NCBI GenBank assembly: GCA_022769565.1
Contig: JALEJQ010000028.1
Coordinates: 1-39,472, forward strand
Source of the DNA: Oscillospiraceae bacterium
Lineage (GTDB): Bacteria; Bacillota; Clostridia; Oscillospirales; Ruminococcaceae
Direction of reading: 5' to 3'
DNA length: 39,472 bases
The position numbers were made by a program, and so were the translations under genes. The notes beneath the pieces are model-generated. The model made no database searches. It was not told where the DNA came from and saw only the letters and a program-made list of their open reading frames with translations. Of the stretch, positions 1 to 7,090 are shown in pieces (position 1 is the first letter of the stretch; each line of letters opens with the position of its first letter).

Positions 1-288
1 GCCAATAAGGAAGCTGATCAGATAGTCCGCCGTGCAGAGGAACGTGCGAAGGTCATTGTTTCCAACGACGAGATAACCAAGGCGGCAAAACAGCAGGCTG
101 TGGAGATACTTAATCAGGCGCAGGCAAAGGCAAAGGATATACGGAATGCCGCAAGCAAGTATATCGACGATGTTCTGCTCCAGTCGGAGACTGTTCTGCA
201 GGCAAACCTTGCCGATGTAAAGAGAACAAGACAGGCTGTGCGCAGCGTTCCCTCTAATGCAGGTACCGTGCCTAAGCAGCAGAAATAA
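1..288 (+). CDS. C-terminal part of a coiled-coil protein (5' end outside window)
   Basis: The frame is open from the first base and stops with TAA at 286-288, so only the last 95 residues are present. The segment is highly charged and Ala/Gln/Lys/Glu-rich with heptad-like spacing, which suggests a continuous alpha-helical coiled coil. It ends in a flexible Pro/Asn/Gln-rich tail (SVPSNAGTVPKQQK). It resembles the tail of small DivIVA-like or V-ATPase-subunit-H-like coiled-coil proteins of Clostridia, but no catalytic motif is visible and the family cannot be fixed from this part. No start codon is needed at residue 34 (GTG at 100) because the frame runs upstream through conserved-looking sequence. 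Function unknown. Confidence 0.75.
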   Translation, partial: ANKEADQIVRRAEERAKVIVSNDEITKAAKQQAVEILNQAQAKAKDIRNAASKYIDDVLLQSETVLQANLADVKRTRQAVRSVPSNAGTVPKQQK

Positions 289-327
289 TTGGCTATATAG
301 TGGGAATTGTCATTGCCATTTATGTAG

Positions 328-346
328 GGGACGGATTTCCCGTCCC
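328..346 (+). terminator. Small hairpin, possible terminator of the coiled-coil gene
   Basis: GGGACGG and CCGTCCC pair around a 5-nt loop, followed by GATTTT. It lies 40 bp after the stop of the partial gene. The T tract is weak, so it may instead be part of the intergenic repeat cluster. Confidence 0.4.
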
Positions 347-389
347 GATTTTCCGCACAAATTTGGCGTTTTTCACATTTTCTCTGTAG

Positions 390-414
390 GGGCGCACATT
401 GTGCGCCCGTTTTT
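390..414 (+). terminator. Hairpin with T tract
   Basis: GGGCGCAC (390-397) pairs perfectly with GTGCGCCC (401-408) around a 3-nt loop and is followed by GTTTTTG. It could end transcripts from the upstream plus-strand gene. The GTAGGGGCG-type sequence around it looks like a dispersed intergenic repeat rather than a unique terminator. Confidence 0.5.
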
Positions 415-551
415 GTTGCACCACATTGTCAGTTAATTATCTGTTTTGTGTGCATAACAACACCCCACTTTGCCGTGTCGCAGGAAAATGCTAGTCGCTT
501 CGCTCCTTACATTTTCTTGCGAGGGTGACTTTGTTTGTACGGGATAGAAAT

Positions 552-646
552 AGGCGCAATTCACATAGTCGGTTCCACAAGTTTTATGTCATATGACACT
601 TTACTCGGTTCCGATTTTTTATGTGAATTGCGCCTTTGATTTTTTA
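552..646 (+). terminator. 16-bp inverted repeat with a long loop and T tract
   Basis: AGGCGCAATTCACATA (552-567) is the exact reverse complement of 620-635. It encloses a 52-nt loop and is followed by a T-rich tract to 646. The same arm sequence CGCAATTCACAT forms the compact terminator at 17423-17454, so this is a repeated hairpin type. Confidence 0.45.
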
Positions 647-689
647 CTTTGTTTGTTTTAACGCAGCTTTGCGTTGTGTCTTAGTTTTG

Positions 690-793
690 GGGATTTCGCT
701 CTCTGCGGAGAGCGACAAGGGGCTCCTCGCCCCTCGACCCTCGCCAAAGGGACTAATCCCTTTGGAATCCCAATATCGCTTCGCTGTCGGCTT
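690..793 (-). repeat. Copy 1 of the 3'-end repeat family
   Basis: Read on the minus strand, directly after the DUF421 stop, the sequence runs GCCGACAGCGAAGCGATATT, then GGGATTCC, then a hairpin CCAAAGGGA/TCCCTTTGG. It continues to a segment containing GAGCCCCTTGTCGCTCTC and its partial inverse GAGAGCG. The same blocks in the same order occur at 27332-27423, and the first blocks again at 36655-36711. The copy starts about 16 bp past the stop codon of the gene that reads into it. Confidence 0.7.
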
Positions 794-808
794 ACAGCCT
801 GCGCAGCA

Positions 809-1483
809 TCAGTTCATCTCGAAAACCGTCAGCTTATTCTTATCGTCACACATTGCAAGAAACACCTCTTTCGGGTTATTATATCCCTGCTCGTGAAGCT
901 GCTTCGTCAGCCATACCTCGTTGTTTCCCGTTATTTTCAGGTTTTTCTCGTCTATATGTCCGTCCATTATTACCGCCGTAGTCATTTTTTCCTGCTCAGG
1001 CGCAAGTCCCGTATCGGAGGGGGTAACGGGTCTGTCTGTACTTACCGGCAGAATACTTATCCTTCCGTTGAATTCCATTACTGCGGTCTGTATCTTGCTT
1101 ATGTCAAAATATCCCTGGGAACGGCACTGCATAAGAAAATCACTCAGGTCAAGCCGTGCTTTTTTCATATTTTTGCGGAAGAGCTTTCCGTTGTCAAGAA
1201 GCAGGATCGGCTTGCCGGATATGAATTTTCTCACCTTCAGCGAGCGCTCCGACAGCAGGGAAACGGCTGCGGCTATTACTCCGTAGCATATCATTGCCGT
1301 TGCCGAATGAACGGGCGTTTCAAGGTCGGTGGCAAGCTCCGCCGCTATTGAGCCTATGGAGATGCCCACAATGTAGTCGAACATATTCAGCTGCGATACC
1401 TGCTTGCTGCCCATTAGCTTGGTAAGCAGGAAAAGCACGATAAGCGATACTATCGAGGTTATGATTATCTGCAATATTTCCAT
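809..1483 (-). CDS. DUF421 (YetF-type) membrane protein
   Basis: The 224-residue protein has the usual DUF421 plan. There are three membrane helices in the first ~85 residues (MEILQIIITSIVSLIVLFLL; the MFDYIVGISIGSIAAELA segment; SATAMICYGVIAAAVSLL). A cytoplasmic domain follows, containing the family signature around GKPILLLDNGKL and MKKARLDLSDFLMQCRSQGY. The MFDYIVGISIGSIAAE segment is typical of Firmicute YetF/YdfR/YrbG-like proteins. The start ATG at 1483 is preceded by ACGGAGGT with good spacing. The family role is unclear: spore-associated or membrane-stress functions have been proposed in bacilli, and no catalytic residues are known. It lies 54 bp downstream of the ATPase gene on the same strand and may be co-transcribed. 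The family assignment is firm; the function is open. Confidence 0.88.
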   Translation of the reverse strand: MEILQIIITSIVSLIVLFLLTKLMGSKQVSQLNMFDYIVGISIGSIAAELATDLETPVHSATAMICYGVIAAAVSLLSERSLKVRKFISGKPILLLDNGKLFRKNMKKARLDLSDFLMQCRSQGYFDISKIQTAVMEFNGRISILPVSTDRPVTPSDTGLAPEQEKMTTAVIMDGHIDEKNLKITGNNEVWLTKQLHEQGYNNPKEVFLAMCDDKNKLTVFEMN

Positions 1484-1537
1484 ATTTTTGTTACCTCCGT
1501 ATAATTTATGGAAATATTGTGTGCAGGAAAATGCGCT

Positions 1538-2608
1538 TTATTCTTCCGCTTTTTCTGCGGACTTTATTTCTGCGATAAGTTTTTCGCATATTTTTTCCGT
1601 TTTGCCGAAGTCAACTGCGTCAATGTAAAATTCTTCAAGCTTGTCGTGGGCGGCTTTTGCGTTTTCAAGGGCTTTTACCGCCTCTTCCGTAAGCTCCGAA
1701 GCAGCTGCGGCGTTGAATTTAAGCCGTGCCTTTTTTGCCGAAAGGATTTCTTTGCTGTAAAAACGCATAAAATTAACGGGTATTTTTTCTTCAAGGCTTA
1801 TCTTGCTTACGGGGTTTGAAGAAATAAAGGAAATGTTCAGTTCCGGTATGCGCAGATGCTCAAAAAATTCATCCTCATGCAGTGCGCTTACGCTTATTTC
1901 CGCAGTAAGACCTTTCCTAACGGCTTTTTCGGCAAAGCTGCGGAGAAAATAGTCCGTGCCTGCAAAATAGCTGTCGTTGAGCAGATAAACAGTATCATTT
2001 TCGGGAATAAGGGTCATGCAGCCCTTGGGCGTTACAGCCGAAATGCGGCGCAGCACCGTTTTTCCTTCGCCAACGGGCTTTTGGGTCAGCAGCTTTGCGG
2101 AAAGACGGGATATGAAGCCGTCCAGCTTGCTGTAGTTAAGGGCAGCCTCGGCTATTTGGGAAGTATCGCCTATAACGGAAGCGGCAGCGGCAAGACAGCG
2201 GCGGCAGCGTGTATGGTACTGCTTGTAACCCTTTGCTGCGGCGATAACCCACTCCTTTTCCGAGCGCAGCCTTTCACTGTCCCAGCAGTCGCCAAGGTTC
2301 ACTATCTCCTGAACGGCTCCGGGGTACTCGGGGTCGTAAACGTGGGGAGCTGTGCCGTCAACGACTATGACCTTGTGCTCTTTAAGAACAACGGCGTCGG
2401 CGGAATCGGGGTCGGAGGAGCATATGTACAGTTCTCTGTCTTCATCGGGAAAGGCGGCAAGTATTTTTTTCATAAGGGAGGATTTTCCTGTTCCCGGACC
2501 GCCTTTTATAATGTATGTATAATAGTCCGTGTTGTCAATAACGTCGTCAAAGGCGGAACGGAAGCCGCCGGGGGTGTTTCCGCCGAGAAAATAGGTGTTA
2601 AGACTCAT
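1538..2608 (-). CDS. P-loop ATPase of the PRK06851 type, second NTP site degenerate
   Basis: The 356-residue protein belongs to a Firmicute family of tandem P-loop proteins of unknown role. The first half carries the motifs GGNTPGGF and IKGGPGTGKSSLMKKI (Walker A) at about residues 8-45, then VDGTAPHVYDPEYPGA. The second half keeps the family scaffold (SAVTPKGCMTL, then LRIPELNISFISSNP). The expected second Walker A is replaced by VYLLNDSYFAGTDYFLRSF, with no GKS/T. An ATG at 2623 lies in frame, but the GGAG that would serve as the ribosome site overlaps it. ATG at 2608 (MSLNTYFLGG) sits 9 nt after GGAG and is chosen. It is divergent from rodA. The role is unknown; ATP binding by the first half only is inferred. 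Confidence 0.85.
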   Translation of the reverse strand: MSLNTYFLGGNTPGGFRSAFDDVIDNTDYYTYIIKGGPGTGKSSLMKKILAAFPDEDRELYICSSDPDSADAVVLKEHKVIVVDGTAPHVYDPEYPGAVQEIVNLGDCWDSERLRSEKEWVIAAAKGYKQYHTRCRRCLAAAASVIGDTSQIAEAALNYSKLDGFISRLSAKLLTQKPVGEGKTVLRRISAVTPKGCMTLIPENDTVYLLNDSYFAGTDYFLRSFAEKAVRKGLTAEISVSALHEDEFFEHLRIPELNISFISSNPVSKISLEEKIPVNFMRFYSKEILSAKKARLKFNAAAASELTEEAVKALENAKAAHDKLEEFYIDAVDFGKTEKICEKLIAEIKSAEKAEE

Positions 2609-2751
2609 ATTCATCAGCTCCATAATATAAATTCATACTATTTGCAGACGAAAGCTGCGTGCCGGCACGGCTTTTTTCGCTGCTCATGCTTTATTTTATG
2701 AAAAAAACGGGGATAGGTGAAAAAAAGCTGTGAAGATTATGCTGCGAACTA

Positions 2752-2780
2752 TTGAAACCTGCGGAATGTTGGTGTATAAT
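2752..2780 (+). promoter_or_regulatory. Sigma-A-type promoter of the rodA/ftsW-like gene
   Basis: TTGAAA (2752-2757) and TATAAT (2775-2780) are separated by 17 bp. The predicted transcript starts about 40 bp upstream of the start codon, leaving room for the AAAGGA ribosome site. Confidence 0.8.
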
Positions 2781-2827
2781 ACAATTATCGGTTATTTTTT
2801 TACAATTGACATTTTGAAAGGATATTT

Positions 2828-3985
2828 ATGCTTAAAACTGTTTTCAGCGCAGTTATCCGCTATTTCCGCAAGCTGGACAAGGGGCTTTTTATTGCCGTGT
2901 GCGGTCTTTCCGCCCTGTCCGTCGTGCTGATGTATTCTCTTGTTGATAACGGCGTAACGTCCAAGGAACCGAGTATGTACTATATGCAGTTTATCTGCCT
3001 TTGTATAGGTGCTGTTATCGCTCTTATAATGTCGGGACTTGATTACCACTGGTTCACGAAGCTGTGGTTTCTGTACGCTCCTGCGGCCATAGGGCTTACG
3101 CTGCTGACCTTTACTTCTCTCGGCTATCAGCCAAATGCAAGCGCCGATGACAAGGCGTGGCTCAATCTGGGCTTTACCACATTTCAGCCGTCTGAGGTGC
3201 TGAAGATAGCCTTTATTATGACCTTTGCCATACATCTTGATAAGGTCAAGGACAAGCTCAACCACTTTGTCAACGTTATGCTGCTTTGCATACACGGAGC
3301 AATACCAACGCTTATCATCGTGCTGCAGGGGGACGACGGAACGGCAATAGTTTTCTTCGTTATTTTCGCCTGCATGATATTTGCCGCAGGACTTTCGTGG
3401 AAGTATATTTTCCCTGTTTTGTGCGCTTTGCCCTTTGCGGTATGGTTCATATGGGAAAAGGTCATGCAGCCCCACCAGAAGCGGCGTTTTGTTGTGCTTT
3501 TCATTGATGACCCCATGAGCGACCCCGAATATGCCGATATTTTTTACCAGCAGTACTGGGGCAGGCTCGCTCTCGGTTCGGGACAGCTTTTCGGCAAGGG
3601 ACTTCATGCGGACAGCTATGTAAGCGTGCCTTACGTCCAGAACGACTTTATTTTCACCTATGTGGGACAGTGCTTCGGCTTTATCGGCTGCATTGCCCTT
3701 GTTGCGGTGCTTACCTATGTATGCCTTAAAATAGCCGCCGACAGCCGTATCGCAAAGGACTGCCTGGGCAGAAATATATGCGTGGGCGTTTTTGCCATGA
3801 TATTTATCCATTGCGTGCTAAATATAGGAATGGTGCTCGTTGTAATGCCTGTAATAGGCGTTCCGCTGCCCTTTGTAAGCCAGGGCGGAACATCTATGGT
3901 AAGTATGTTTATATGTATAGGTCTTGTGATGAGCGTTTATTCCCATTCGGAGAAAAATTACAGGGTGTTTTATGACGGAAAATAA
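2828..3985 (+). CDS. FtsW/RodA/SpoVE family peptidoglycan polymerase
   Basis: The 385-residue polytopic protein has about ten hydrophobic helices and the SEDS-family hallmarks. These are W.....FQPSEVLKIAFI near residue 115, a large extracellular loop holding LGSGQLFGKGL near residue 255, and the C-terminal signature MPVIGVPLPFVSQGGTSM near residue 345. SEDS proteins polymerise glycan strands from lipid II together with a class B PBP. The short N-terminus and the PVIGVPLPF signature fit RodA (elongation) somewhat better than FtsW. AAAGGA precedes ATG 2828. No PBP2 or mre gene is adjacent, so the partner cannot be read from context. The strong promoter at 2752 and the separate galT promoter just downstream suggest a single-gene transcript. 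The family is certain; the paralogue is not. Confidence 0.9.
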   Translation: MLKTVFSAVIRYFRKLDKGLFIAVCGLSALSVVLMYSLVDNGVTSKEPSMYYMQFICLCIGAVIALIMSGLDYHWFTKLWFLYAPAAIGLTLLTFTSLGYQPNASADDKAWLNLGFTTFQPSEVLKIAFIMTFAIHLDKVKDKLNHFVNVMLLCIHGAIPTLIIVLQGDDGTAIVFFVIFACMIFAAGLSWKYIFPVLCALPFAVWFIWEKVMQPHQKRRFVVLFIDDPMSDPEYADIFYQQYWGRLALGSGQLFGKGLHADSYVSVPYVQNDFIFTYVGQCFGFIGCIALVAVLTYVCLKIAADSRIAKDCLGRNICVGVFAMIFIHCVLNIGMVLVVMPVIGVPLPFVSQGGTSMVSMFICIGLVMSVYSHSEKNYRVFYDGK

Positions 3986-3992
3986 AACCTGC

Positions 3993-4021
3993 TTGCAATT
4001 TTTGCCTAAAAGTGCTATAAT
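3993..4021 (+). promoter_or_regulatory. Promoter of galT
   Basis: TTGCAA (3993-3998) and TATAAT (4016-4021) have a 17-bp spacer. They lie in the 84-bp gap between the SEDS gene and galT. Confidence 0.75.
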
Positions 4022-4069
4022 ATGCACATATTTCATATAAAAATATTTCCGAAAGGATGGTCATAATTT

Positions 4070-5575
4070 ATGTCGGGAAAAATCGATACCGCAGTGCGCA
4101 AGCTGATTTGCTACGGTCTTGAAAATAACCTTATTACAGCGGAGGACAGGATATACGCAGCAAATTCAATTATACACAAGCTGGGTCTTGACGAATACGA
4201 TCCCCCCGAAGAAAATTTTGCTGACGTTGAGCTTGAACCCGTGCTTAAGGACATCCTCGATTACGCCGTTGAGAAGGGCATCATTGAGGACAGCATAGTT
4301 TACCGTGACCTGTTCGATACGGATATTATGGGCTGCCTTACGCCCCGTCCCTCGGAGGTCATTAACAGGTTCCGTCAGATATACCGTGAAAAGTCACCCG
4401 AAGCCGCTACGGATTTTTACTATAAATTCAGCTGCGATACCGATTATATCCGCCGCTATCGTATTGCAAAGGACGTTAAATGGACTGCCGAAACGGAATA
4501 CGGCACCCTTGACGTTACCATAAATCTTTCCAAGCCGGAAAAGGATCCCAAGGCTATTGCTGCCGCTCTTAACGCAAAGCAGAGCGCTTACCCCAAGTGC
4601 CAGCTCTGCGAAGAAAATGTGGGCTACGCAGGCCGTGTTAACCACCCTGCAAGAGAAAACCACCGCATTATCCCCGTTAAGATAAACGGTGAACGCTGGG
4701 GACTTCAGTATTCTCCCTACGTTTATTACAATGAGCACTGCATCGTTTTCAACTGCTGCCATACGCCTATGAAGATAGACCGCTCTGCCTTTGTTAAGCT
4801 GTTTGATTTCGTGGAGCAGTTCCCTCATTATTTTGTAGGTTCAAATGCCGACCTGCCTATTGTTGGCGGTTCAATACTTACTCATGAGCATTTTCAGGGC
4901 GGACACTATACCTTTGCCATGGAAAATGCTTCCGTTGAGGAGACCTTCGTGTTCAAGGGCTTTGAGGACGTTAAGGCAGGCAGGGTAAAGTGGCCTATGT
5001 CGGTAATAAGGCTCAGCTGCCCCGATTATGAGCGCCTTGTGGAGCTTGGAGATAAGATACTTACCACATGGAGAAGCTACACCGACGAAAGCGCATTTAT
5101 TTTTGCCGAAACAGACGGTACGCCCCACAACACTATTACTCCCATTGCAAGAAAGCGTGGAAACAACTTTGAGCTTGACCTTGTTCTGCGCAATAACATC
5201 ACTACCGAGGAGCATCCTCTGGGCGTTTATCACCCCCACGCAGAGCTTCACCATATAAAGAAGGAAAATATCGGACTTATCGAGGTAATGGGTCTTGCGG
5301 TGCTTCCTGCAAGGCTTAAAGGGGAAATGGAGCTGCTTGCCGATACCCTTGTTAACAAGGGTGTAAGCGCTGTACGCAGCGACCCTGTGCTTGAAAAACA
5401 CGCAGATTGGGCGGAAGAATTTGCACCTAAGAGCGACATTACTCCCGATAATGTAAATGACGTTATCAAGGCGGAGATAGGAAAGGTCTTTGCAAAGGTA
5501 CTGGAGCACGCAGGCGTGTTCAAGCGCACGGAAGAAGGCATTGCTGCATTTAATAAGTTTGTGGCTTCTGTTTGA
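4070..5575 (+). CDS. galT: UDP-glucose--hexose-1-phosphate uridylyltransferase (type II GalT)
   Basis: The 501-residue protein is full length for the Gram-positive class II GalT family. Visible landmarks are the N-terminal helical region, YPKCQLCEENVGYAGRVNHP near residue 175, INGERWGLQYSPYVYYNEHC near 205, SNADLPIVGGSILTHEHFQGG near 265, and HPHAELHHIKKENIGLIEVMG near 385. This fits the Leloir pathway enzyme that exchanges UMP between UDP-glucose and galactose-1-phosphate. GAAAGGATGG precedes ATG 4070. It has its own promoter and a strong terminator straight after it, or before the HD gene. No galK or galE lies within the window, so the rest of the pathway must be elsewhere. The substrate could be another hexose-1-phosphate. 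Confidence 0.93.
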   Translation: MSGKIDTAVRKLICYGLENNLITAEDRIYAANSIIHKLGLDEYDPPEENFADVELEPVLKDILDYAVEKGIIEDSIVYRDLFDTDIMGCLTPRPSEVINRFRQIYREKSPEAATDFYYKFSCDTDYIRRYRIAKDVKWTAETEYGTLDVTINLSKPEKDPKAIAAALNAKQSAYPKCQLCEENVGYAGRVNHPARENHRIIPVKINGERWGLQYSPYVYYNEHCIVFNCCHTPMKIDRSAFVKLFDFVEQFPHYFVGSNADLPIVGGSILTHEHFQGGHYTFAMENASVEETFVFKGFEDVKAGRVKWPMSVIRLSCPDYERLVELGDKILTTWRSYTDESAFIFAETDGTPHNTITPIARKRGNNFELDLVLRNNITTEEHPLGVYHPHAELHHIKKENIGLIEVMGLAVLPARLKGEMELLADTLVNKGVSAVRSDPVLEKHADWAEEFAPKSDITPDNVNDVIKAEIGKVFAKVLEHAGVFKRTEEGIAAFNKFVASV

Positions 5576-5585
5576 TAAAAATTTT

Positions 5586-5641
5586 AAACGGATATTAAGA
5601 CCGATCAATGAAGACGGGTTCTTAATATCCGTTTGTTTTTT
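5586..5641 (+). terminator. Rho-independent terminator after galT
   Basis: AAACGGATATTAAGA (5586-5600) pairs perfectly with 5620-5634 and is followed by GTTTTTT. It sits 10 bp past the galT stop and just before the ribosome site of the HD gene. The HD gene is therefore either reached by read-through or uses an unseen promoter. Confidence 0.85.
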
Positions 5642-5652
5642 CGGAGGTTATT

Positions 5653-6150
5653 ATGGTGGATATAACAAGTTTGACAATGAGCGCAATTGAATACGATAAG
5701 GGCGACCCTAAGCGCATACAGCATTTCATCAAGGTACATTCCCTTGCAAGGCTTATAGGAGTAGGGGAGGGACTTGAGGGCGAAAGGCTGGGCGTCCTTG
5801 AAGCTGCTGCGGTGCTTCACGATATAGGTATACACAATTGTGAGAAGAAATACGGCTCCTGCTCGGGAAAATATCAGGAAACAGAGGGCGTTCCCGTTGC
5901 AAAGGAGCTGCTTTCACAGCTTGGAGCGGAGGATAGCTTTACTGAGCAGGTCTGCTTCCTTATCGCACATCACCACACCTACGAGGGCGTTGACCGTTCG
6001 GAGTGGCAGATACTTCTTGAAGCGGATTTTCTTGTCAACGCATACGAGGACGGCTTATCCGCCGAAGCGGTCAGGATCGCAGGAAAAAAGCTGTTCTCCA
6101 CAAAAACGGGAAAACGGCTGCTCTCGGAAATGTTCGGGGCGGATATATGA
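5653..6150 (+). CDS. HD-domain phosphohydrolase
   Basis: The 165-residue single-domain protein has the HD metal-binding set: an early H in FIKVHSLARLIG (residue ~28), HD in AAAVLHDIGIH (residues ~55-57), and the later His-rich IAHHHTYEGVD (~108), with a downstream Asp in EADFLVNAYEDG (~127). These proteins are metal-dependent phosphohydrolases, often on nucleotides. GGAGGTTATT precedes ATG 5653. The substrate cannot be predicted. It is separated from galT by a terminator, so a functional link with galactose metabolism is not supported. Confidence 0.85.
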   Translation: MVDITSLTMSAIEYDKGDPKRIQHFIKVHSLARLIGVGEGLEGERLGVLEAAAVLHDIGIHNCEKKYGSCSGKYQETEGVPVAKELLSQLGAEDSFTEQVCFLIAHHHTYEGVDRSEWQILLEADFLVNAYEDGLSAEAVRIAGKKLFSTKTGKRLLSEMFGADI

Positions 6151-6153
6151 AAA

Positions 6154-6179
6154 GGGGGCTGCTGATGATAGCCGCCCCC
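6154..6179. terminator. Convergent hairpin between the HD gene and the small minus-strand gene
   Basis: GGGGGC-T-GC pairs with GC-C-GCCCCC around an 8-nt loop, with one internal mismatch. Read on the minus strand it is followed by TTTTCA, so it may act mainly for the rqcP-side transcript. The plus strand has no T tract. Confidence 0.5.
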
Positions 6180-6187
6180 ACAGAGAA

Positions 6188-6268
6188 ATATCAAAATAAC
6201 ATCGCCGAAGGCGATACCATAATTCCGAATTTAAAACAATTCCACTTTCAACTTTCCACTTTTCACAT
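6188..6268. repeat. Low-complexity ATTCC/TTTCCAC intergenic repeat
   Basis: The stretch contains an ATCGCCGAAGGCGAT palindrome, then AATTCCGAATTT and a run of CAATTCCACTTTCAACTTTC-like units. A similar ATTCC/GGAAT-rich stretch lies at 31012-31130, also in a convergent gap. It looks like a dispersed non-coding repeat. Confidence 0.5.
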
Positions 6269-6439
6269 TCATATAATGCTGTATTCAAGATTTTCCCACA
6301 GCAGCATAGTGCCTTCGTCTATGCCGTCGGGGAGCAGCGCCATGGCAACGGTTATGGTCTCGTCGCCGCCGTTGTCTGTCCTGAGCAGGTGGGCATAATC
6401 GCCGTCAATGCGGATAACTTTGTATTCGAATGGTCCCAT
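6269..6439 (-). CDS. 56-residue DUF3006-like protein
   Basis: This short gene encodes a 56-residue protein beginning MGPFEYKVIRIDGDYAHLLR and ending LLWENLEYSII. The pattern (R-I-D-G-D-Y-A, then a short acidic strand, then ALLPDGIDEGTML) matches the small beta-rich DUF3006 type, in which an ID-x-GDxA strand is followed by LLPxGxxEG. Its ATG is 2 bp past the rqcP stop. The GGAGG that would start its translation lies inside the last codons of rqcP, so the two are probably translationally coupled. In bacilli this position holds yabP. This protein is not YabP: it is much shorter and different in sequence. Function unknown. Confidence 0.7.
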   Translation of the reverse strand: MGPFEYKVIRIDGDYAHLLRTDNGGDETITVAMALLPDGIDEGTMLLWENLEYSII

Positions 6440-6441
6440 GC

Positions 6442-6687
6442 TCAGTCCTCCACAACAATATAGTTGTCGGCTGCGTTTTCCTTTGTGGCGTACTCGGTAA
6501 CGTTCAGCACCTTCACCTTAAGTGGACGCTGTCCCATATTTATCTCGATTATATCGCCAACCTTAACATCGTATGAGGCTCTGGCAGCTTTGCCGTTTAC
6601 CAGGACCTTGTCTGCATCACAGGCTTCGTTTGCAACCGTTCTTCTTTTTATGAGCCTTGTGACCTTTAAATATTTGTCAAGCCGCAT
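6442..6687 (-). CDS. rqcP: S4-domain ribosome-quality-control protein RqcP (YabO)
   Basis: The 81-residue protein is almost entirely an S4 RNA-binding domain: MRLDKYLKVTRLIKRRTVAN, DKVLVNGKAARASYDVKVGD, then a C-terminal strand and VTEYATKENAADNYIVVED. Length and motifs match B. subtilis YabO/RqcP, which binds stalled 50S-peptidyl-tRNA complexes and helps RqcH add alanine tails. AAAGGATGATAGTAA precedes ATG 6687. It lies in the conserved yabM-mazG-HU-yabO order. A strong hairpin with a T tract separates it from the HU gene, so HU is likely expressed above this gene. RqcH is not in the window. Confidence 0.92.
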   Translation of the reverse strand: MRLDKYLKVTRLIKRRTVANEACDADKVLVNGKAARASYDVKVGDIIEINMGQRPLKVKVLNVTEYATKENAADNYIVVED

Positions 6688-6708
6688 TTACTATCATCCT
6701 TTCCTTGT

Positions 6709-6748
6709 AAAACAAAAGGCAGCCCTGCTCCCGAAAGAGCCGGCCGCC
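6709..6748 (-). terminator. Terminator/attenuator between HU and rqcP
   Basis: On the minus strand GGCGGCC...GCTC pairs with GAGC...GGGCTGCC across a small internal loop, followed by TTTTGTTTT. It sits in the 80-bp gap after the HU stop. It would let the abundant HU message end while some read-through reaches rqcP. Confidence 0.75.
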
Positions 6749-6767
6749 CAAAAAAAGTCTTTGGAAA

Positions 6768-7049
6768 TTACTTGGCAGCGTCTACTGCGTCCTTGAGAGC
6801 CTTGCCTGCCTTGAATGCGGGAGCCTTCTTTGCAGGAACCATGATCTTTTCCTTTGTTCTGGGGTTGGTAGCTTCCTTTGCAGCTCTTTCACGAACTTCA
6901 AATGTACCGAAGCCAACGATCTGAACCTTGTCACCCTTTACAAGAGCGTCAGAAATTGAACCGATTACAGCGTTGAGAGCCTTTTCAGAATCCTTCTTGG
7001 AAAAATCTGCCTTTTCGGCGATAGCGTTGATTAAATCTGCCTTTGTCAT
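6768..7049 (-). CDS. hup: HU-family DNA-binding protein
   Basis: The 93-residue protein has the standard HU length and fold: MTKADLINAIAEKADFSKKD, ALVKGDKVQIVGFGTFEVRERAA, then NPRTKEKIMVPAKKAPAFKAGKALKDAV. The beta-arm proline motif is NPRT..........PAKK.P.FKAGK. An in-frame ATG at 7088 exists, but GGAGGTAGAAACATT precedes ATG 7049, and family proteins start at MTKADL/MNKTEL. It acts as a nucleoid architectural protein. An HU gene between mazG and rqcP is a common clostridial arrangement. The downstream terminator fits a highly expressed single message. Confidence 0.95.
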   Translation of the reverse strand: MTKADLINAIAEKADFSKKDSEKALNAVIGSISDALVKGDKVQIVGFGTFEVRERAAKEATNPRTKEKIMVPAKKAPAFKAGKALKDAVDAAK

Positions 7050-7090
7050 AATGTTTCTACCTCCATAAATTTTATGGCATTTCGCCATTG

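Larger units (their letters stand above)
289..808. other. Repeat- and hairpin-rich convergent intergenic region
   Basis: This 520-bp gap between converging genes holds no credible gene. It contains several inverted repeats in a row: GGGACGG/CCGTCCC at 328-346, GGGCGCAC/GTGCGCCC at 390-408 followed by T-rich sequence, an imperfect repeat around CGCAGGAAAATG (about 480) and CATTTTCTTGCG (about 515), a 16-bp arm pair at 552-567 and 620-635, and one copy of the window's 3'-end repeat family at about 690-793. The open frames crossing it run antisense into the DUF421 gene and have no ribosome site or protein-like composition. Confidence 0.7.

Noticed and set aside
674-1351. 225-residue plus-strand open frame across the repeat and DUF421 gene
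   Set aside because: It lies opposite a well-supported DUF421 gene, and its first part is repeat sequence.
2655-2685. GTGCCGGCAC palindrome with a following T run as a terminator
   Set aside because: The symmetric core leaves no loop, and it lies between divergent genes where no transcript would need to end.
2792-3811. 339-residue open frame antisense to the rodA/ftsW-like gene
   Set aside because: The opposite strand encodes a clear SEDS protein with promoter and ribosome site. The antisense product has no recognisable motif.
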